A DNA stretch of 64,000 nucleotides from Durusdinium trenchii (GCA_963970005.1 CAXAMN010023306.1:274159-338158); one strand, 5' to 3'; shown: positions 21,486 to 32,942, counted from the first letter of the stretch. Numbers and translations are program-made. The notes: generated from the sequence alone by a model not told the origin.

Positions 21486-22055
21486 ATGGTGATTCCCGTT
21501 GATTCGAAGCCAGTCACTCCACTGAAGACGTTTGAGGATGACTCGGACTACGAGAAGTCCAGCCGCGGAAGAACGCGCAACCGCTCTACGAAGGCCTCCA
21601 CGGCATGAAGAGAAGCGTAGGATAGCATACGCCTCGTCATTGTCATCAATATTATCATCAAGTGCGTAGGAGTCAAGAGTCAATATAATATGGCTTTAAT
21701 CGGATGTTTCAATGTTGAAGGATTATGAAGGATTTCAATGTTTCAATGTTCATGATTGGAGTGCTTACGACACTATGAGATAAGCAGTGGAGCAGCTGAC
21801 GGCGAAATTGAAATCAGAAGTACAGAGATGTAGGAGATGTGCAGACGACATCTCTTGGTCACATTGAAATGTGGCGCACCATGGAGCATTCATTGTCAAG
21901 ACCTTGGCTCTTCTCCCGCGGAGGTGAGTGTGGACCTTACTGAACGTGAGCCAATCCGCACGAACGACACTCCTTCACCAAAGGCACACGGCAGCGAGCC
22001 GCGCGGCGAGCGGCAGCCACGTCTGTGGGTTTTGGGCGCGGCCACAACCCAATGA
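21486..22055 (+). CDS. Unknown charged protein segments upstream of the channel gene
   Basis: An ATG at 21486 starts MVIPVDSKPVTPLKTFEDDS, followed by DYEKSSRGRTRNRSTKAS to a TGA at 21606-21608: 40 residues, GC-rich third positions and a realistic charged composition. A second segment, best read from about 21923 (CGGAG|GTGAGT lies there), gives EVSVDLTEREPIRTNDTPSP and GSEPRGERQPRLWVLGAATT to a TGA at 22053-22055. The latter ends 138 bases before the channel ATG. Either they are the last exons of a separate + strand gene or the first is a small free-standing gene. Confidence 0.4.
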
Positions 22056-22193
22056 AGAAAGGTGCTTTGAAGATCATGCCGCAGCTCGCGTCCTGTCCAA
22101 CCACATGCATGATCCGCTGGTCTTTTTAGCACTCGGTTCAAGAGAGTAGGTTTTTTTGATCCGATATAGGATCCGGCTTGCGTTCGCTGCACC

Positions 22194-25100
22194 ATGGCAT
22201 CTTTAGAAAGGACTGCGATGAGTAGCTTTGATGTGGCGACCAGCTTGCTAATTCAATGCCGAATTGCTCACCAAGAGCTTCAGAGGGTGGCTGGGAAGGA
22301 AGGCAAGCTTTTGAACCGGCTTTGCGATGAGCTCCAGTACATTCGAAACGAGAGTGTACCGGAAGCCTTTGAGGTGGCCTTGAGGACAGATAGTGAAATG
22401 CAGATGCCCAGAGAGCCCAAAGAGCCCAAAGACGCAAAGGAGCATAAGGAGCCGGATCCCATCACCATCACCGTGCATGATGAACATGGACAGCTGAAGG
22501 AATGTGTGAAATCCTCCGCCAGCAGCGAGGGAGAATCTAGTGTCATGAAGGAACGTCGGACCTCGCAGACTTCCGAACAATCCGTGAAATCCCTAAGTGA
22601 TGCTCCGCTAGTGAAGCGCATCTCCGTGCACTCCACAGAGTCTCGGCCTCGTACGCGGCGCTCCTACACAGGCGGCTCGTTGAGTGTCTCCGAGGGCGAC
22701 ATCCGTGCGGTGCAGAGCTACTCCATCAACGGCATCCGCAAACAGGCGGGCGAACCTTTCAGATCAATGTACTAAGGTAGACTCACTTAGCGAAGCAAAG
22801 GTGGTTCTAGATGAAGTCTTCGAGCATTTCCACGCGAGTCTTATTGCTGACACTAGACTAATTATAGTGCTGAAGCATCAGAGAGTGCACCATCGCCTGC
22901 ATTGCTGGTCTTTCTTTGATTGATGGTGGTGTACTTCATGATATTTTAGTATTACATTAGTATTAATTACATAATACTATGTATATATATATATATGTAT
23001 GTATTATATGAAGTTATTCTCTCGCTTACATTCCCGCTCAAGATATGAGATGATTCATTGCGCCTTTGTGGGCTATCAACATCAAACACATCGGTGATTG
23101 CGTGGCATGGGCTTGGGCTTGTGATGTGTCCAGGACCAGCCAGCACCACGACATACCGTGGTCAGCCTTGTGAAAGCCAACTTTGCGGAGTCGGATGCGT
23201 GGCCTCCAACCGTGGGTGCTGTGACGGTCCGTGACGGGCCGGGACTACTAGCGATGGCCTCCAACCTAATGCAACCTAAGAGCGATGGCCTCCAACCTAT
23301 AGGCCTATAGGCCTTCAACCCAAGGCTGAACAGAGCGGCCCTTGGGATCTCCTGAGTAGCTTTTTGGACCTTCGATGGGATTCGGAATTGTGGAGCGTCT
23401 CATTGGAGTGGAACCTTGGTGACTTCCATTCGCTGAAGGCTGAAAAGACCACCGTTTTTCAGGCTCGAGCCATCTAAGGAGAAGCGGACGTGTTCCTCCT
23501 GGGTGTATTTCTTTGCAGATTTTCTTGATTGGCTCTGGAAACTCCAAGAACCTCCTCGGCATGGATGTTTAGCCAGGGTGGTGCGATCCAACCTCTTCGG
23601 CGCGGTTTGCGGCGTCACATTGGCTGGAGAAACGGACTTTTTTTCTTCGTGGTACAAGTAAGATTTGCCTCCTGACATCTCCTGACCTTTTGCAGACTTG
23701 TTTTTGTTTTGTCTCTCTCTCTCTCTCCCTGCCTGCCTCCCTTCCTCCCGCCTTCCTCTCAAACATACCATCATGTACCCAAGAATAATTCCTGTTGTTC
23801 ATTATGGTTGTGGAAATGAAGGCACAGAGACCATCAGGAACCAATTTTTCAATTACTGTGTAAATGGTGTGTGGATGTTCAGGCACCAACGAATGCGCCG
23901 CCCCGGCCTCCAACCAAACCAGACCAAAAATTGCCAAAGCAACACGTTGGGGTCGTTCCAAAACCTGCAAACCATGGCAAACATTGTTACTACTAGTAAG
24001 GCACTTGTTACTACTAGCGATGCACTTGTTTCTAGTAGCGTCCTTTCAATTGCAAACCATGGCAAGATGTGGGGGCTGGGTTTCCCGGAGCTCGAGAGAT
24101 GCAAATATGTTCGTTTGCGTGTCATGTTTTGAAGTCGTTTGAGGCCGTGATTCTGATGAACGCCATTTTTATCCTTTATGCCACAGATTATGAGATGCGG
24201 ACGATAGATGAGCCACTTTCAGCAGATGTTGATATATCAGTCATCTAGGTTGCGCTGGCATCGTTTTATGTACTGGAACTACTGCTCAAGCTCATTGTTC
24301 ACAGGCTTTACTTTTTTTGGAATGACGAGATGGCCTGGAACTGGTTTGATGCCATACTTGTGCTATTCTCCATCATTGAGAACTTATTGCTCGCAACACA
24401 CAACACTGCATCTTCGGTCAACCTGGGCTTTTTGAGACTGGTCCGCCTGTGCAAGATCGTCAAGATCTTGCGGGTCTTCCGTACATTGAGATTCTTCAGT
24501 GAACTTAGATTGATGTTGGATTGTGTAGTTGGATCTTTGATGAATGTATTTTGGTGCGTGATCATGCTTCTCTTTGTGATATACGTCTTTGCCCTGCTAC
24601 TCCAACAAGGGGTGGTTCAATATCTGGCAGAGCACAAGGCTTCTTTGAGCGCAAAAGGTCTGGATGATCTCATGACCTATTTCGGTTCCGTTGGGGTGAC
24701 CATCGTGACCCTGTTTCAATCCTGCACCTCTGGTGTAGACTGGAACGAACCATATTCCAGCTTGTTTCATACGCGCGACGCGACCGGCGACCTTCTGCCC
24801 GTTGCTTTCCTGCTCTTTGTGGCTTTCGTTCACATTTCAGTTTGGAATATTATGACGAGTGACGTGGCTTCCATGTTTTGACAGAGGTTTTGTTGCCTTT
24901 CTTTTGTTGCTCCTTTTCCAACGTGCGACACGGCGTGAAAAATACAACAGTATCCAACAGTTCTTGCGAGCTTGTCAGTCATGAGGTACTTTTGTGGAAA
25001 AGGCACTGAAACTGGCCCAGCCCGACATCGATATGCTCATTCTTGAACAGCAGCTTCAAGCTTCTTGTTTTTGTATGTTTTTGTCAAATTCATTTGGAAT

Positions 25101-26595
25101 TGGACCAACAAACCACAACCAACCATGTTGAAATTGCCCTGCGTGTTGAAGTTGCTGAGTCTTGTTAAGGATTTTGAAGACTGCCGGATGCTAACGGAAC
25201 TCTTCAAGAAGAGGCTAATGATTGACCAGGAGGGTCATGAACGTTTGGGCCTGGAAGAGTTCCGAAAGATCGTTGAGACCTATGAATTCAGGTCTTATCT
25301 GCAAACCAGAGGCCACTTTGACTCCTAAGAGATCAAATTGTCCCTATTTCTGCAATTGAAGACCCTGAAAGCACCAAGTCCATGGCTGTAGGGCAAAGAC
25401 CTTGTTTTGGTGGATTTGCTTCTGTTTTGGGTCTAGGTATTGACATCAAGAATGCCGAGACGTTTTTCCAGATGCTGGTCGAGTTGCAAGGGGAATCCAC
25501 CATCGATGCCAACACCTTTGCAAATGCATGTGTTCGCATGAAGGGTGCAGCCACAAGCATTGACCTACAGACAGTGATGTTCACTACACATTTGATGAAT
25601 CAGGACCATGGTGGACCATTTGATGTTCGTACCTTCCGCCGGAAAATACCCAGTCTCACGCCCAGCGTTTCCAGTCGCAGTTGAGGAGACATGACCCATA
25701 ATGTTGAGGCGGGCACGCCAGCCATAGATACAAGGGTCCAAAATAGTTGTTTAGCAAACAAAAGCAACAGGTAAAGCAAACAACAAAACAACAAAATGTA
25801 GCTGTGCGTGTTTGTCGTTTCTTTTTTGGTGTGTTGTTTTCATATTTTTGTCGCTTTATTTTCTCAGTTGTTTCGCTTTATTTTCGCATGTTTTTTTCCC
25901 GCTTTTTTTCCTAGGCCCGTACAGCAAATATTGCTGACGGGTAAAAGTTCTCACAAGTGCAGAAGTGGTACCAGGAAAAAAGCAAAAAAAAGAGCAAAAC
26001 AAGTGCAAACACAAAGCATTTGCGCTGCTTTTGCATTTTCATTTGCTTTTGTTTTGCTTTTTTTCACCAAAAAACATTGATGGTTGGTCATGTATGGCTG
26101 CCATTGCTCAACGCAACCATAATGATCCTTTTTTCATCTTTTTTCCGAATTGTGGACTTCTGGCGGAGGACTTTCCACTGACTAAACGGGTCAGAAGGGG
26201 CCTTTCCTGGAGATGTGGGCACACCACTTCTCTCAATGTCCGCCTGTGACCGCAAGGAAACTCACATACAACAAAAGACATCAAAAGACTAAGTCTGACT
26301 AAGTGTATATAGTAATATATAGTATATTTGTTCCGAAGTATGATGGGTTTTAATGTTGCTTCGTGGGTGGCCTGGGCCTTAGGCCTAGCGTTCGTGGCTG
26401 AAGCTTGGCCCGGGTTGCGGAGTTTTCATGAGCTTTCTATGTTTTTGACCTGTCCAGGAACAGCGGCGAGCTTTCCAGAACCTCTATGCTCGTCTCTTAA
26501 AGATTGAGTCTGTACTACTCCAGGAGGATTACCTGCTGGGGAACTATGATGACTATCCTGCAGATGAGGATTCTGAACATGAGGCGAAGGCATAG
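22194..26595 (+). CDS. Single-repeat voltage-gated cation channel with EF-hand-like tail, multi-exon
   Basis: A six-helix voltage-gated cation channel of the plasma or an internal membrane, of the Nav/Cav-like single-domain type abundant in dinoflagellates. The ATG at 22194 opens a 193-codon charged, Ser-rich N-terminal exon. The channel exon 24135-24858 encodes S1 (FEAVILMNAIFILYATDYEM), S2 (FYVLELLLKLIVHR), S3 from 24330, S4 with basic residues every third position (LRLVRLCKIVKILRVFRTLR, about 24435-24495), S5, a pore loop with TLFQSCTSGVDW, and S6 (LFVAFVHISVWNIMTS). Exon 24986-25060 gives FVEKALKLAQPDID, the usual post-S6 motif. Exon about 25155-25311 carries a degenerate EF-hand (DQEGHERLGLEEF). 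Exon 25437 to about 25603 gives IDIKNAETFFQMLVEL and SIDLQ. The last exon, 26458-26595, is a helical acidic end. A TAG at 24246 lies in frame between S1 and S2, so this copy may be a pseudogene. Ion selectivity cannot be read from the sequence. Confidence 0.88.
23244..23320. repeat. AGCGATGGCCTCCAACCTA modular repeat in the channel intron
   Basis: Three to four units of GCGATGGCCTCCAACCTA type, reverse complement of the array at 9862, within the long first intron of the channel gene. Confidence 0.87.
23985..24043. repeat. TTGTTACTACTAG modular repeat in the channel intron
   Basis: Three units (TTGTTACTACTAGTAAGGCA, CTTGTTACTACTAGCGATGC, CTTGTTTCTAGTAGCGTCC), 92 bases before the S1 exon. Confidence 0.87.
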
Positions 26596-26705
26596 GCCTT
26601 CAGCCATTGCATAGAGATTCATTGTTTTTTTGTCAAGCACAGCTGTTGTTCATCCAGGTTTAGGTGTCACATGGTGCCTGTGTCACAGCTGTTGCTTTTG
26701 GCTCT

Positions 26706-27238
26706 TTCTCAAGCCCATAGCTTGTTTCCGGAGTCCCCAGATGTTTCACCAGAGTTGCAAACGCAACAGAGAAAAAAGGAGGGATGATGGTTGATGAGGG
26801 AGGGTGGATTATTTTCGGATTTTCAGGCTAATAATGGGAAGTGTTGGCACATAGCCCACCTCAGTTTGAAGGCCATTCTACACTGGCTTAGCCCGCTAAC
26901 TAGAGAGACATTGGCGTTATGGCGTTTGGTGGCGACAAGCCTAGTAGGCCGGGCACGGTCTCGGTCTTTGTACAAAGGGAGCTAGCGACCGATTTGATGA
27001 ATAGGAGGACTTGCGATCTGGTTGGCTTTGAATGCCGTTTTATGCAGGTGACAGCGCACGCCAGCCCCAGCGAGGCATCTTGATTGAAAATGGCTTGGCT
27101 GCATGTTGGGTGCTTGTTCTCCGTTTCAATGAAAGCACCCTTTCCAAGCTTCTCCCCTGGTGCTAGGGGTCCGTCTTCAGAGCAGAGCAGCGGCTAGCGG
27201 AGGCTGAGCAGGAGCGGGATCGGCTGAAGGAATCCTGA
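26706..27238 (+). CDS. Candidate 3' exons of a coiled-coil gene
   Basis: The segment after GTCTTCAG at 27181 reads AEQRLAEAEQERDRLKES and stops at 27236-27238, a short but very characteristic coiled-coil C-terminus. About 400 bases upstream, 26723-26775 reads FPESPDVSPELQTQQR. Both are on the + strand just after the channel gene. Intervening exons and the start are not found. Function unknown. Confidence 0.33.
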
Positions 27239-28551
27239 GCAGGGCCAATGTACAGGAGCTTTCCAGATGAAGAATTCTTTCATTTAACCCCCACACCACA
27301 TAACACATCATAAAACAATGTAAAGCAGCTTTCAATAGAAAAGATTTATCAACTAGTTGAAGCCCAGAGAGTTGCGGGGTTGGACAACAATGAGTTTGGG
27401 CATCATGTTGAGAGTACTTGGAGTCCAAGAGGCGAACAGTAAGGGGGCCCAGCTGTTCACCTCAATGCTTGTTTCAACAACCATGCTCACACGCGCTCGC
27501 ACGAAGGCCTTGGCTGAGAGTTTGTGGCAATCACAGCAGGCTCATCGACTCTGTTCGTAAAGACAAATCGATCTTTACTGAGACGAAACGGCCAATGGAC
27601 GAAGCTCCTCGGTCCGTGGATGGACGAAACTGGGTCTCGCTAGACCTGGAAAACACATGAAAACAATGCATATCCTTCTATGAGAAGTCCTCTGAGATCC
27701 CAGAACTTCTGTCCACGATGCAGCTTTCAGTCATTCATATCATTCCTCATGGGAGCTGATTCCAAGCAATTCAGAGGCCTCGGGGCCGAATCGGTGTCTG
27801 ATGAGTCTCCCGGACCTCCAGTGTTGGCCGAATCGGTCGCAGGGGCAGCGGATGTCCAGACTCGAAGTGAAGGCAGAGAGGCGAGGACAAGCGGGTTGCC
27901 GTGTGGCTCATGGCTCTGCAGGTACCGAGGACATCCACACGTTTGGGGACACTCGACATGGCATCTACTAACTGGATGTTCAGATTTTCAGATGATTTGA
28001 GGAGATTTCTGGGAACAACTTGAAACCTGTTCGATCTGCACTGCTTAGTCGGAAGGCACCTGCGGACACATGAACTCATTGACCTCCGACTTGCGTGGCA
28101 GGCCAGATTGCTGCTACGCACAAACACTTGAAAGTTTCAGGTTAGCCTTCTCAGTGATGCAACTTCAAAGCATTTCATTGAAACCAAGACCATGGCACTA
28201 GTAAGGCAAGCCAAAGGGTGCTTCTTCTCAGCAGGACTACCAGCACTAGTTGAAGCCACGAACTGCAGAGACGGGTTTCTGCTCTGCTCACAAGTCACGA
28301 ATCGACCAATCAATACAACTATAGTTTTTGTATTGGCTGCTTGGATTTGCGTTGATTGCAGTAGGACTTTATATAATACCAAATCGTACTTGCAGTTGAC
28401 CTGATGCACCCTGCTTTTGTCGGGGGCGTCGTATTTCGATAGCTTTTTCCGTTTGCCGTTGACCGGCTGCAGACACAACATGGTCCCAATTGAAAATTGT
28501 ACAGGCTCTTGACTAATCAGGGTCACGGGGACGCCGGCTGATACACTCAAG

Positions 28552-28593
28552 TGTAGGTTGGAGGCCTTCGCTAGTGGGTTGGAGGCCATTGCT
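28552..28593. repeat. Two GGTTGGAGGCC units
   Basis: GTAGGTTGGAGGCCTTCGCT and GTGGGTTGGAGGCCATTGCT in tandem, 25 bases before the exon candidate at 28618. Confidence 0.85.
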
Positions 28594-28617
28594 TTGTGGG
28601 ATCCTTTGTGTCAGGCT

Positions 28618-29671
28618 TGGGAGGAAGTCATCAAGGACCCCTGGCCAGTCCAAACGAGAAAATCGACAACCGTGCTACCAGTAGGTTGGGTTTTATGAGA
28701 TCTCATGTATCTTGTTCTCAAGTGAAATGTAAGACCAGGGCAATAGACCAGCGAATCCCTAGAGGACTGTCCCTAGAGGACTGCTATTTGGTGTTATTTG
28801 TTTTACAGTAGTTCTTTCAAACATGTTGTCATTTAAACATACACTGCAGCTCATGTACTTGCCTTGAAGATCTCATGTACCTTGCCTTGGAGCTCATTTT
28901 TCGTCCACGCAGGAGCGACGACAGGTCTGACCGATATGCTTAGCGAGCTCAAAGACTTGAGACATGGAAGCGTCACGTTGACTCCTTCGACAAATTGGCA
29001 CATGCAGGAATTGTTTTACTATTACTATAGTTGCAGCACAGCCGCAGACATTGATCTTAGTGGAAAAAGTGGTAATCCAATCCTTGTAGGTGTGTATTCT
29101 CAGCTGCCATCGCGGTCCAAAGCTTGCCGGGCACTCTCGAACGCATGTTGAAGGCCCATGTTGAACGGCCTGATGACATTGGAAGCAAATTCGGAAGCAT
29201 GCACCACTTCAAGAGATCGAGTATGGAGCCACATGGACAGGTTTCCAATTTGTTCTAGCTTGATCACCTGCTGATGCAGATCGTATCAGATATTGCCGTG
29301 TGAAGAAATCTACAAGATCATTCCTGTAAAAACGTAAAGTAATAGTAATAGTAATACAGCAATAGAATGTACTTTTGGGATACGTTTGGAAGACTCCACC
29401 ACTTCCCACACCCCATCACGCTCGCTCGCGATCCGAACCGCGATCCGAACCGGAATCCGAATCCTTCGGATCCGCCGCACCGATCGCAGGTACATGCCGG
29501 TGGCGCCTGTGCCGGTGAGCAAAGCCCAAGAGCTGCTTGTGATGGAGGCGCCTAAAGAAGTGAAACGCGAAGAAACGACCTGTGTCAGCCAGGGTGTCAG
29601 AGCTCAGCTGAACTCATTTGTTGGCCAAATGGATGGCCTTCATTCAGGCCAAGTCTATGACAAAGAATAAA
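28618..29671 (+). CDS. Unknown gene, four exon candidates
   Basis: Exon 28618-28680 follows GTGTCAG and reads AWEEVIKDPWPVQTRKSTTV. Exon about 28912-29006, between CACGCAG and GCAG, reads GLTDMLSELKDLRHGSVTLT. Exon about 29102-29238, between TTCTCAG and a CAG|GTTTCC donor, reads VQSLPGTLERMLKAHVERPD then DIGSKFGSMHHFKRSSMEP. The last, to a TAA at 29669-29671, reads MPVAPVPVSKAQELLVMEAP and KEVKREETTCVSQG. It is preceded by GATCCGAACC repeats that are probably intronic. The consistent style and strand make this one of the better unknown gene models. No domain is recognised. Confidence 0.45.
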
Positions 29672-29894
29672 AAAAGGCCACCAGAGGAGTTTTGGTAGAA
29701 AAGAATAGAAAAGACACATCAAGAAGCCACCTCAATAAGAAGGTCCAACTGATGTCACGGGTGGCTAAAACGTTTGGTGTTCCGTTGTCCCTTTGAACAT
29801 AGCTGGTCCGAGGGGTACGTGTTATTGTAAGATGGGTGTTTGTATGTTTGTTGTTTTATTGATCTCAGTTTCTCCCCTTTTGTTTGCTCGAAGG

Positions 29895-30776
29895 CTGGTG
29901 TCGGCGATGGCGGCCACGCTTCAAGGCGGAGTCGGGCCTCTCCTTGGAAGCGGCAGCAGCCACTCGTTCAGAGTGAGTTCTCCAGGAACAGGGCAAGCGA
30001 ACGACAAAGTTCGACTGGGAAAGGGGACTGGATGGGACTGGTGCATGAACATTGGCTTGCTGAAAACATCTATATCATTCTAAGTCAAGGTACAGTAACA
30101 ATCGTGCAAGAAGGAGTGATAGACTCCCAGCTGCCAACGAGACAATTGACACAAACACTTGCAGATTCAATGAGACCTTTCCGTTCCATTTCCATTTCCG
30201 TTCCATTTTATGAAAGCCCAACGTGAGTCCCCACAGGCCCAACGGGTACAGTAGTTTGTTTCCAACACATTCGGCCTTCAGCCCGCTGGTTGCAAGTCTG
30301 CCCAATGGCGTTGCGGTCTTGTGTGAGTTCGACATTAGGTTTGAGACAAGCCTCTTCAGTCCAACACAGAAAGCTTGAACGCAGACTATTCAGCCTTTTA
30401 GACACGGTGCCAAGCAGAGCTTTTTGACATAGACTGAAGACTGGAGCATTTGAGGCAGCTGCGGTGATATGGTAGCTTGACCGCATTTGTCTCTGAGACT
30501 TTCCACTTGAATCATCTTGAATCACTTGAATTGATCAGAGAGAGATCCGAAGCGTCAACAGCATGATATGCCATAATCCAACAGATCAGAATTGTCAACT
30601 CAGCAGACTCAACAGCTTGCTCAAATAAATTGGGCAGAAGTGTGGCATGCCCACAATGCAATGCCCCAGGACGCAGCTCCAAGAGCCGCCTGGATTGGAT
30701 TCGGATAATCGATCATCGGATCACCAGGAAGGCTTCTTATGGCCAGCAGCTTTGGATTGGGGAGCGGGCACGGTTT
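29895..30776 (+). CDS. Candidate exons, unknown
   Basis: A segment after CTCGAAG reads SAMAATLQGGVGPLLGSGSS and ends at CAGA|GTGAGT, a near-consensus donor, at about 29969. A second segment after GGGCAG at 30639 reads KCGMPTMQCPRTQLQEPPGL and DHQEGFLWPAALDWGAGTVS to a TGA at about 30775. Both have coding-like third positions. Linkage between them and with the gene at 28618-29671 is unproven. Confidence 0.28.
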
Positions 30777-31307
30777 CTTGAAGGAAAGATTTATTCAATT
30801 CATGACTCCATGGCCTGCGACCCCACCCTGGCAGCGATGGCCTCCACTCTAGAAGCGATTATTATTCAATTTCATGACTCTTCGATGGCCTGTGACCACT
30901 TGTCCCAAGTACTGGGGAGACAATGACTCGATGTGAACCCATCGACAGCCGAAGCCATCAGACCTTCCAGTTTTTGGAAGAGTTGACTAGAGGCAACTGA
31001 CAAAGTCCCTGTTGCCTAAAGAACCATTGTCGGTCCCGAAATCCTGTTTTTGGGATAAGGCAACTGGCAAAACCGTTGTTGGGATCCCTGAGAGGTTTGG
31101 TACTACTGCTGGAAGGTCTTTCACACTGGGAATGTGAGTCGAAGATGAAGTATATTTACGCAGGTGGGTGGAACGCTGCTCCCTGTAGAAGGGCCTGGTC
31201 TTTGGTTGATTCACATGAGACGTGCCCCCAGGTCTTCATGAGTAACTAGTATGGTATGTATGCAGTTCAGTACGACATGATCATGATACTTCATTGGCCA
31301 ATGCGGG

Positions 31308-32066
31308 TTGACCAAATTTCAGCCGGATTTTTTGGGGGTACCCATGGTACCATGTTTTGAGAGCCCTGTTGTCCTTCCTTCGCACCTGACGAGGCGCATG
31401 AGTGAAGGCTCCTCGACGAGTTCCTCTGCGATCTCCTCGCGCAACTCAACATCAACCATCTCTGACGATGATCTGGGCACAGCACCTCGGCATTGGACAC
31501 CACCTCGAACAGATGACGGCAGCCCAGAGAAGCAGATCAAAGCACAAAGGGATCCAAGATCTACTGTAATAGGATCAAGGGGAGGAAGCACAGGACATGC
31601 AAAAGCCATAAGTACCCGTCAAAAGCAACAATCTTGTTGGAACGCGTCCTCTTCGTTAGCAAGACTTTTTGGCGGACGCTCATGTGGGCCAAAGCTATGT
31701 TTTGCTGCTGATTCCGATTTGCAAGTTTCTGAGTGCCTCTCAAGGAAGAACCCTGTGATGCAAACCAATTTCTTTTTCTCAACGGGCTTCTCCCTCGTCA
31801 ATGTCAATCTAAGAAGTCACAGTGAGTTCCGGCGCCTAATGATAGTTATAGTATACCCGGAGTATACCCCTGTGAATAAACCCTATGATGACATTTGGTG
31901 GGTCAACCCCCAGCAGAGAACGTTTTATGGTCCCCCCCGACGGGGGGGGGGTAGGATGCGATTTTATAGAGAACACGTGTATTTTGGACACTGCTGTGAA
32001 TCTTTGGGCGTCCATGAAACGTTCATTGCAATCGCAAGGCCCAGAACACCCTGGAGCCCAGAATAG
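31308..32066 (+). CDS. Ser-rich regulatory-type protein segment
   Basis: At 252 codons this is the longest forward frame outside the 42-bp minisatellite. The part 31380-31560 reads HLTRRMSEGSSTSSSAISSR, NSTSTISDDDLGTAPRHWTP and PRTDDGSPEKQIKAQRD, a Ser/Asp-rich segment of the kind found repeatedly in dinoflagellate proteins ahead of a catalytic or binding domain. The downstream half is less convincing: it includes AT-rich sequence and a C-run/G-run at 31932-31951, so the true exon probably ends near 31600. No catalytic domain is visible. Many Ser next to Arg or Asp suggest phosphorylation, by inference only. Confidence 0.45.
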   Translation: MTKFQPDFLGVPMVPCFESPVVLPSHLTRRMSEGSSTSSSAISSRNSTSTISDDDLGTAPRHWTPPRTDDGSPEKQIKAQRDPRSTVIGSRGGSTGHAKAISTRQKQQSCWNASSSLARLFGGRSCGPKLCFAADSDLQVSECLSRKNPVMQTNFFFSTGFSLVNVNLRSHSEFRRLMIVIVYPEYTPVNKPYDDIWWVNPQQRTFYGPPRRGGGRMRFYREHVYFGHCCESLGVHETFIAIARPRTPWSPE

Positions 32067-32501
32067 CCTTGGATTCCAAGCAATAGGAAATAGAACAGTG
32101 GAGGGTCAGGACATGCCATTTATAGAGGCCTCCACGTTTGTAAAATGGCTAGGTGTGGCCCCTTCTCGAGTCCTATCCTCAGGTTCCCCGCCATGGAATG
32201 CTTTCCTATGTTTTCATCATCCATGTATATCTGGGCTCAGGCAGCGTGATTCTATAGTGAATTAGGTTTTGGAACCTAGGGACAAGCCTTGTCATTTCGT
32301 ACAGTTTTTTATCCTTGAGGTGGTCATCCTGCACACTATTTATATATGTATAACTATAAAATGGCAAGCAAATGGCTAGCAAGACCCCCCTATATATTCT
32401 TAGGGGTACTGTACTGTATGTTACAGTTGGTACAGATATATTGTGTAATTACAGACAGATGTATTATATAATGTTAATATATATATATACACACATGTTC
32501 T

Positions 32502-32657
32502 TCATTCTTCGTCCAACTTATCCAACTTCTGTGCCTTGGTGACCTCCGCGTGTTCTCGCCCTAAGGTGAGACGCAAACGACGCCAAAGGCAAGTCGCGAT
32601 GCGTTGAAAGTGCGATGGAAATGGATGTTCAGCAAGCTGCGTGCTACCGTTTGCCAT
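32502..32657 (-). CDS. Small minus-strand ORF, unknown
   Basis: Read on the minus strand from an ATG at 32657, this gives MANGSTQLAEHPFPSHFQRI and ATCLWRRLRLTLGREHAEVT, ending KAQKLDKLDEE at 32502. The amphipathic basic middle and charged tail look like protein, and no forward frame over the same bases is as good. It is one of very few credible minus-strand candidates. At 51 residues, chance cannot be excluded. Confidence 0.3.
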   Translation of the reverse strand: MANGSTQLAEHPFPSHFQRIATCLWRRLRLTLGREHAEVTKAQKLDKLDEE

Positions 32658-32873
32658 GCATAGAGCCATAGAGCTCAGTGGCGGCACCCCTTAAGGACCC
32701 ATCTACACACATGGCTTCTTAGACTAGAAGCATGGGGTGTTCCGATCACACTTCCATGGTGACCCAGTTGCACCATGGTGACCCAATTCCGCTCGTGGCA
32801 GGTATTCTTGCATTGTTTTGGGCCGCTGGGCCAAGCAAGAGTTCCACGACCCACCCGGGTGAACAATGCCATT

Positions 32874-32942
32874 CCTCCAACCTACTTTTAATGGCCTCCA
32901 GCCTAACAGCGATGGCCTCCAACCCTATAGCAATGGCCTCTG
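32874..32942. repeat. ATGGCCTCCAACCTA modular repeat, four units
   Basis: Degenerate units of about 21 bases, ending in AGCAATGGCCTCTGG. Confidence 0.86.
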
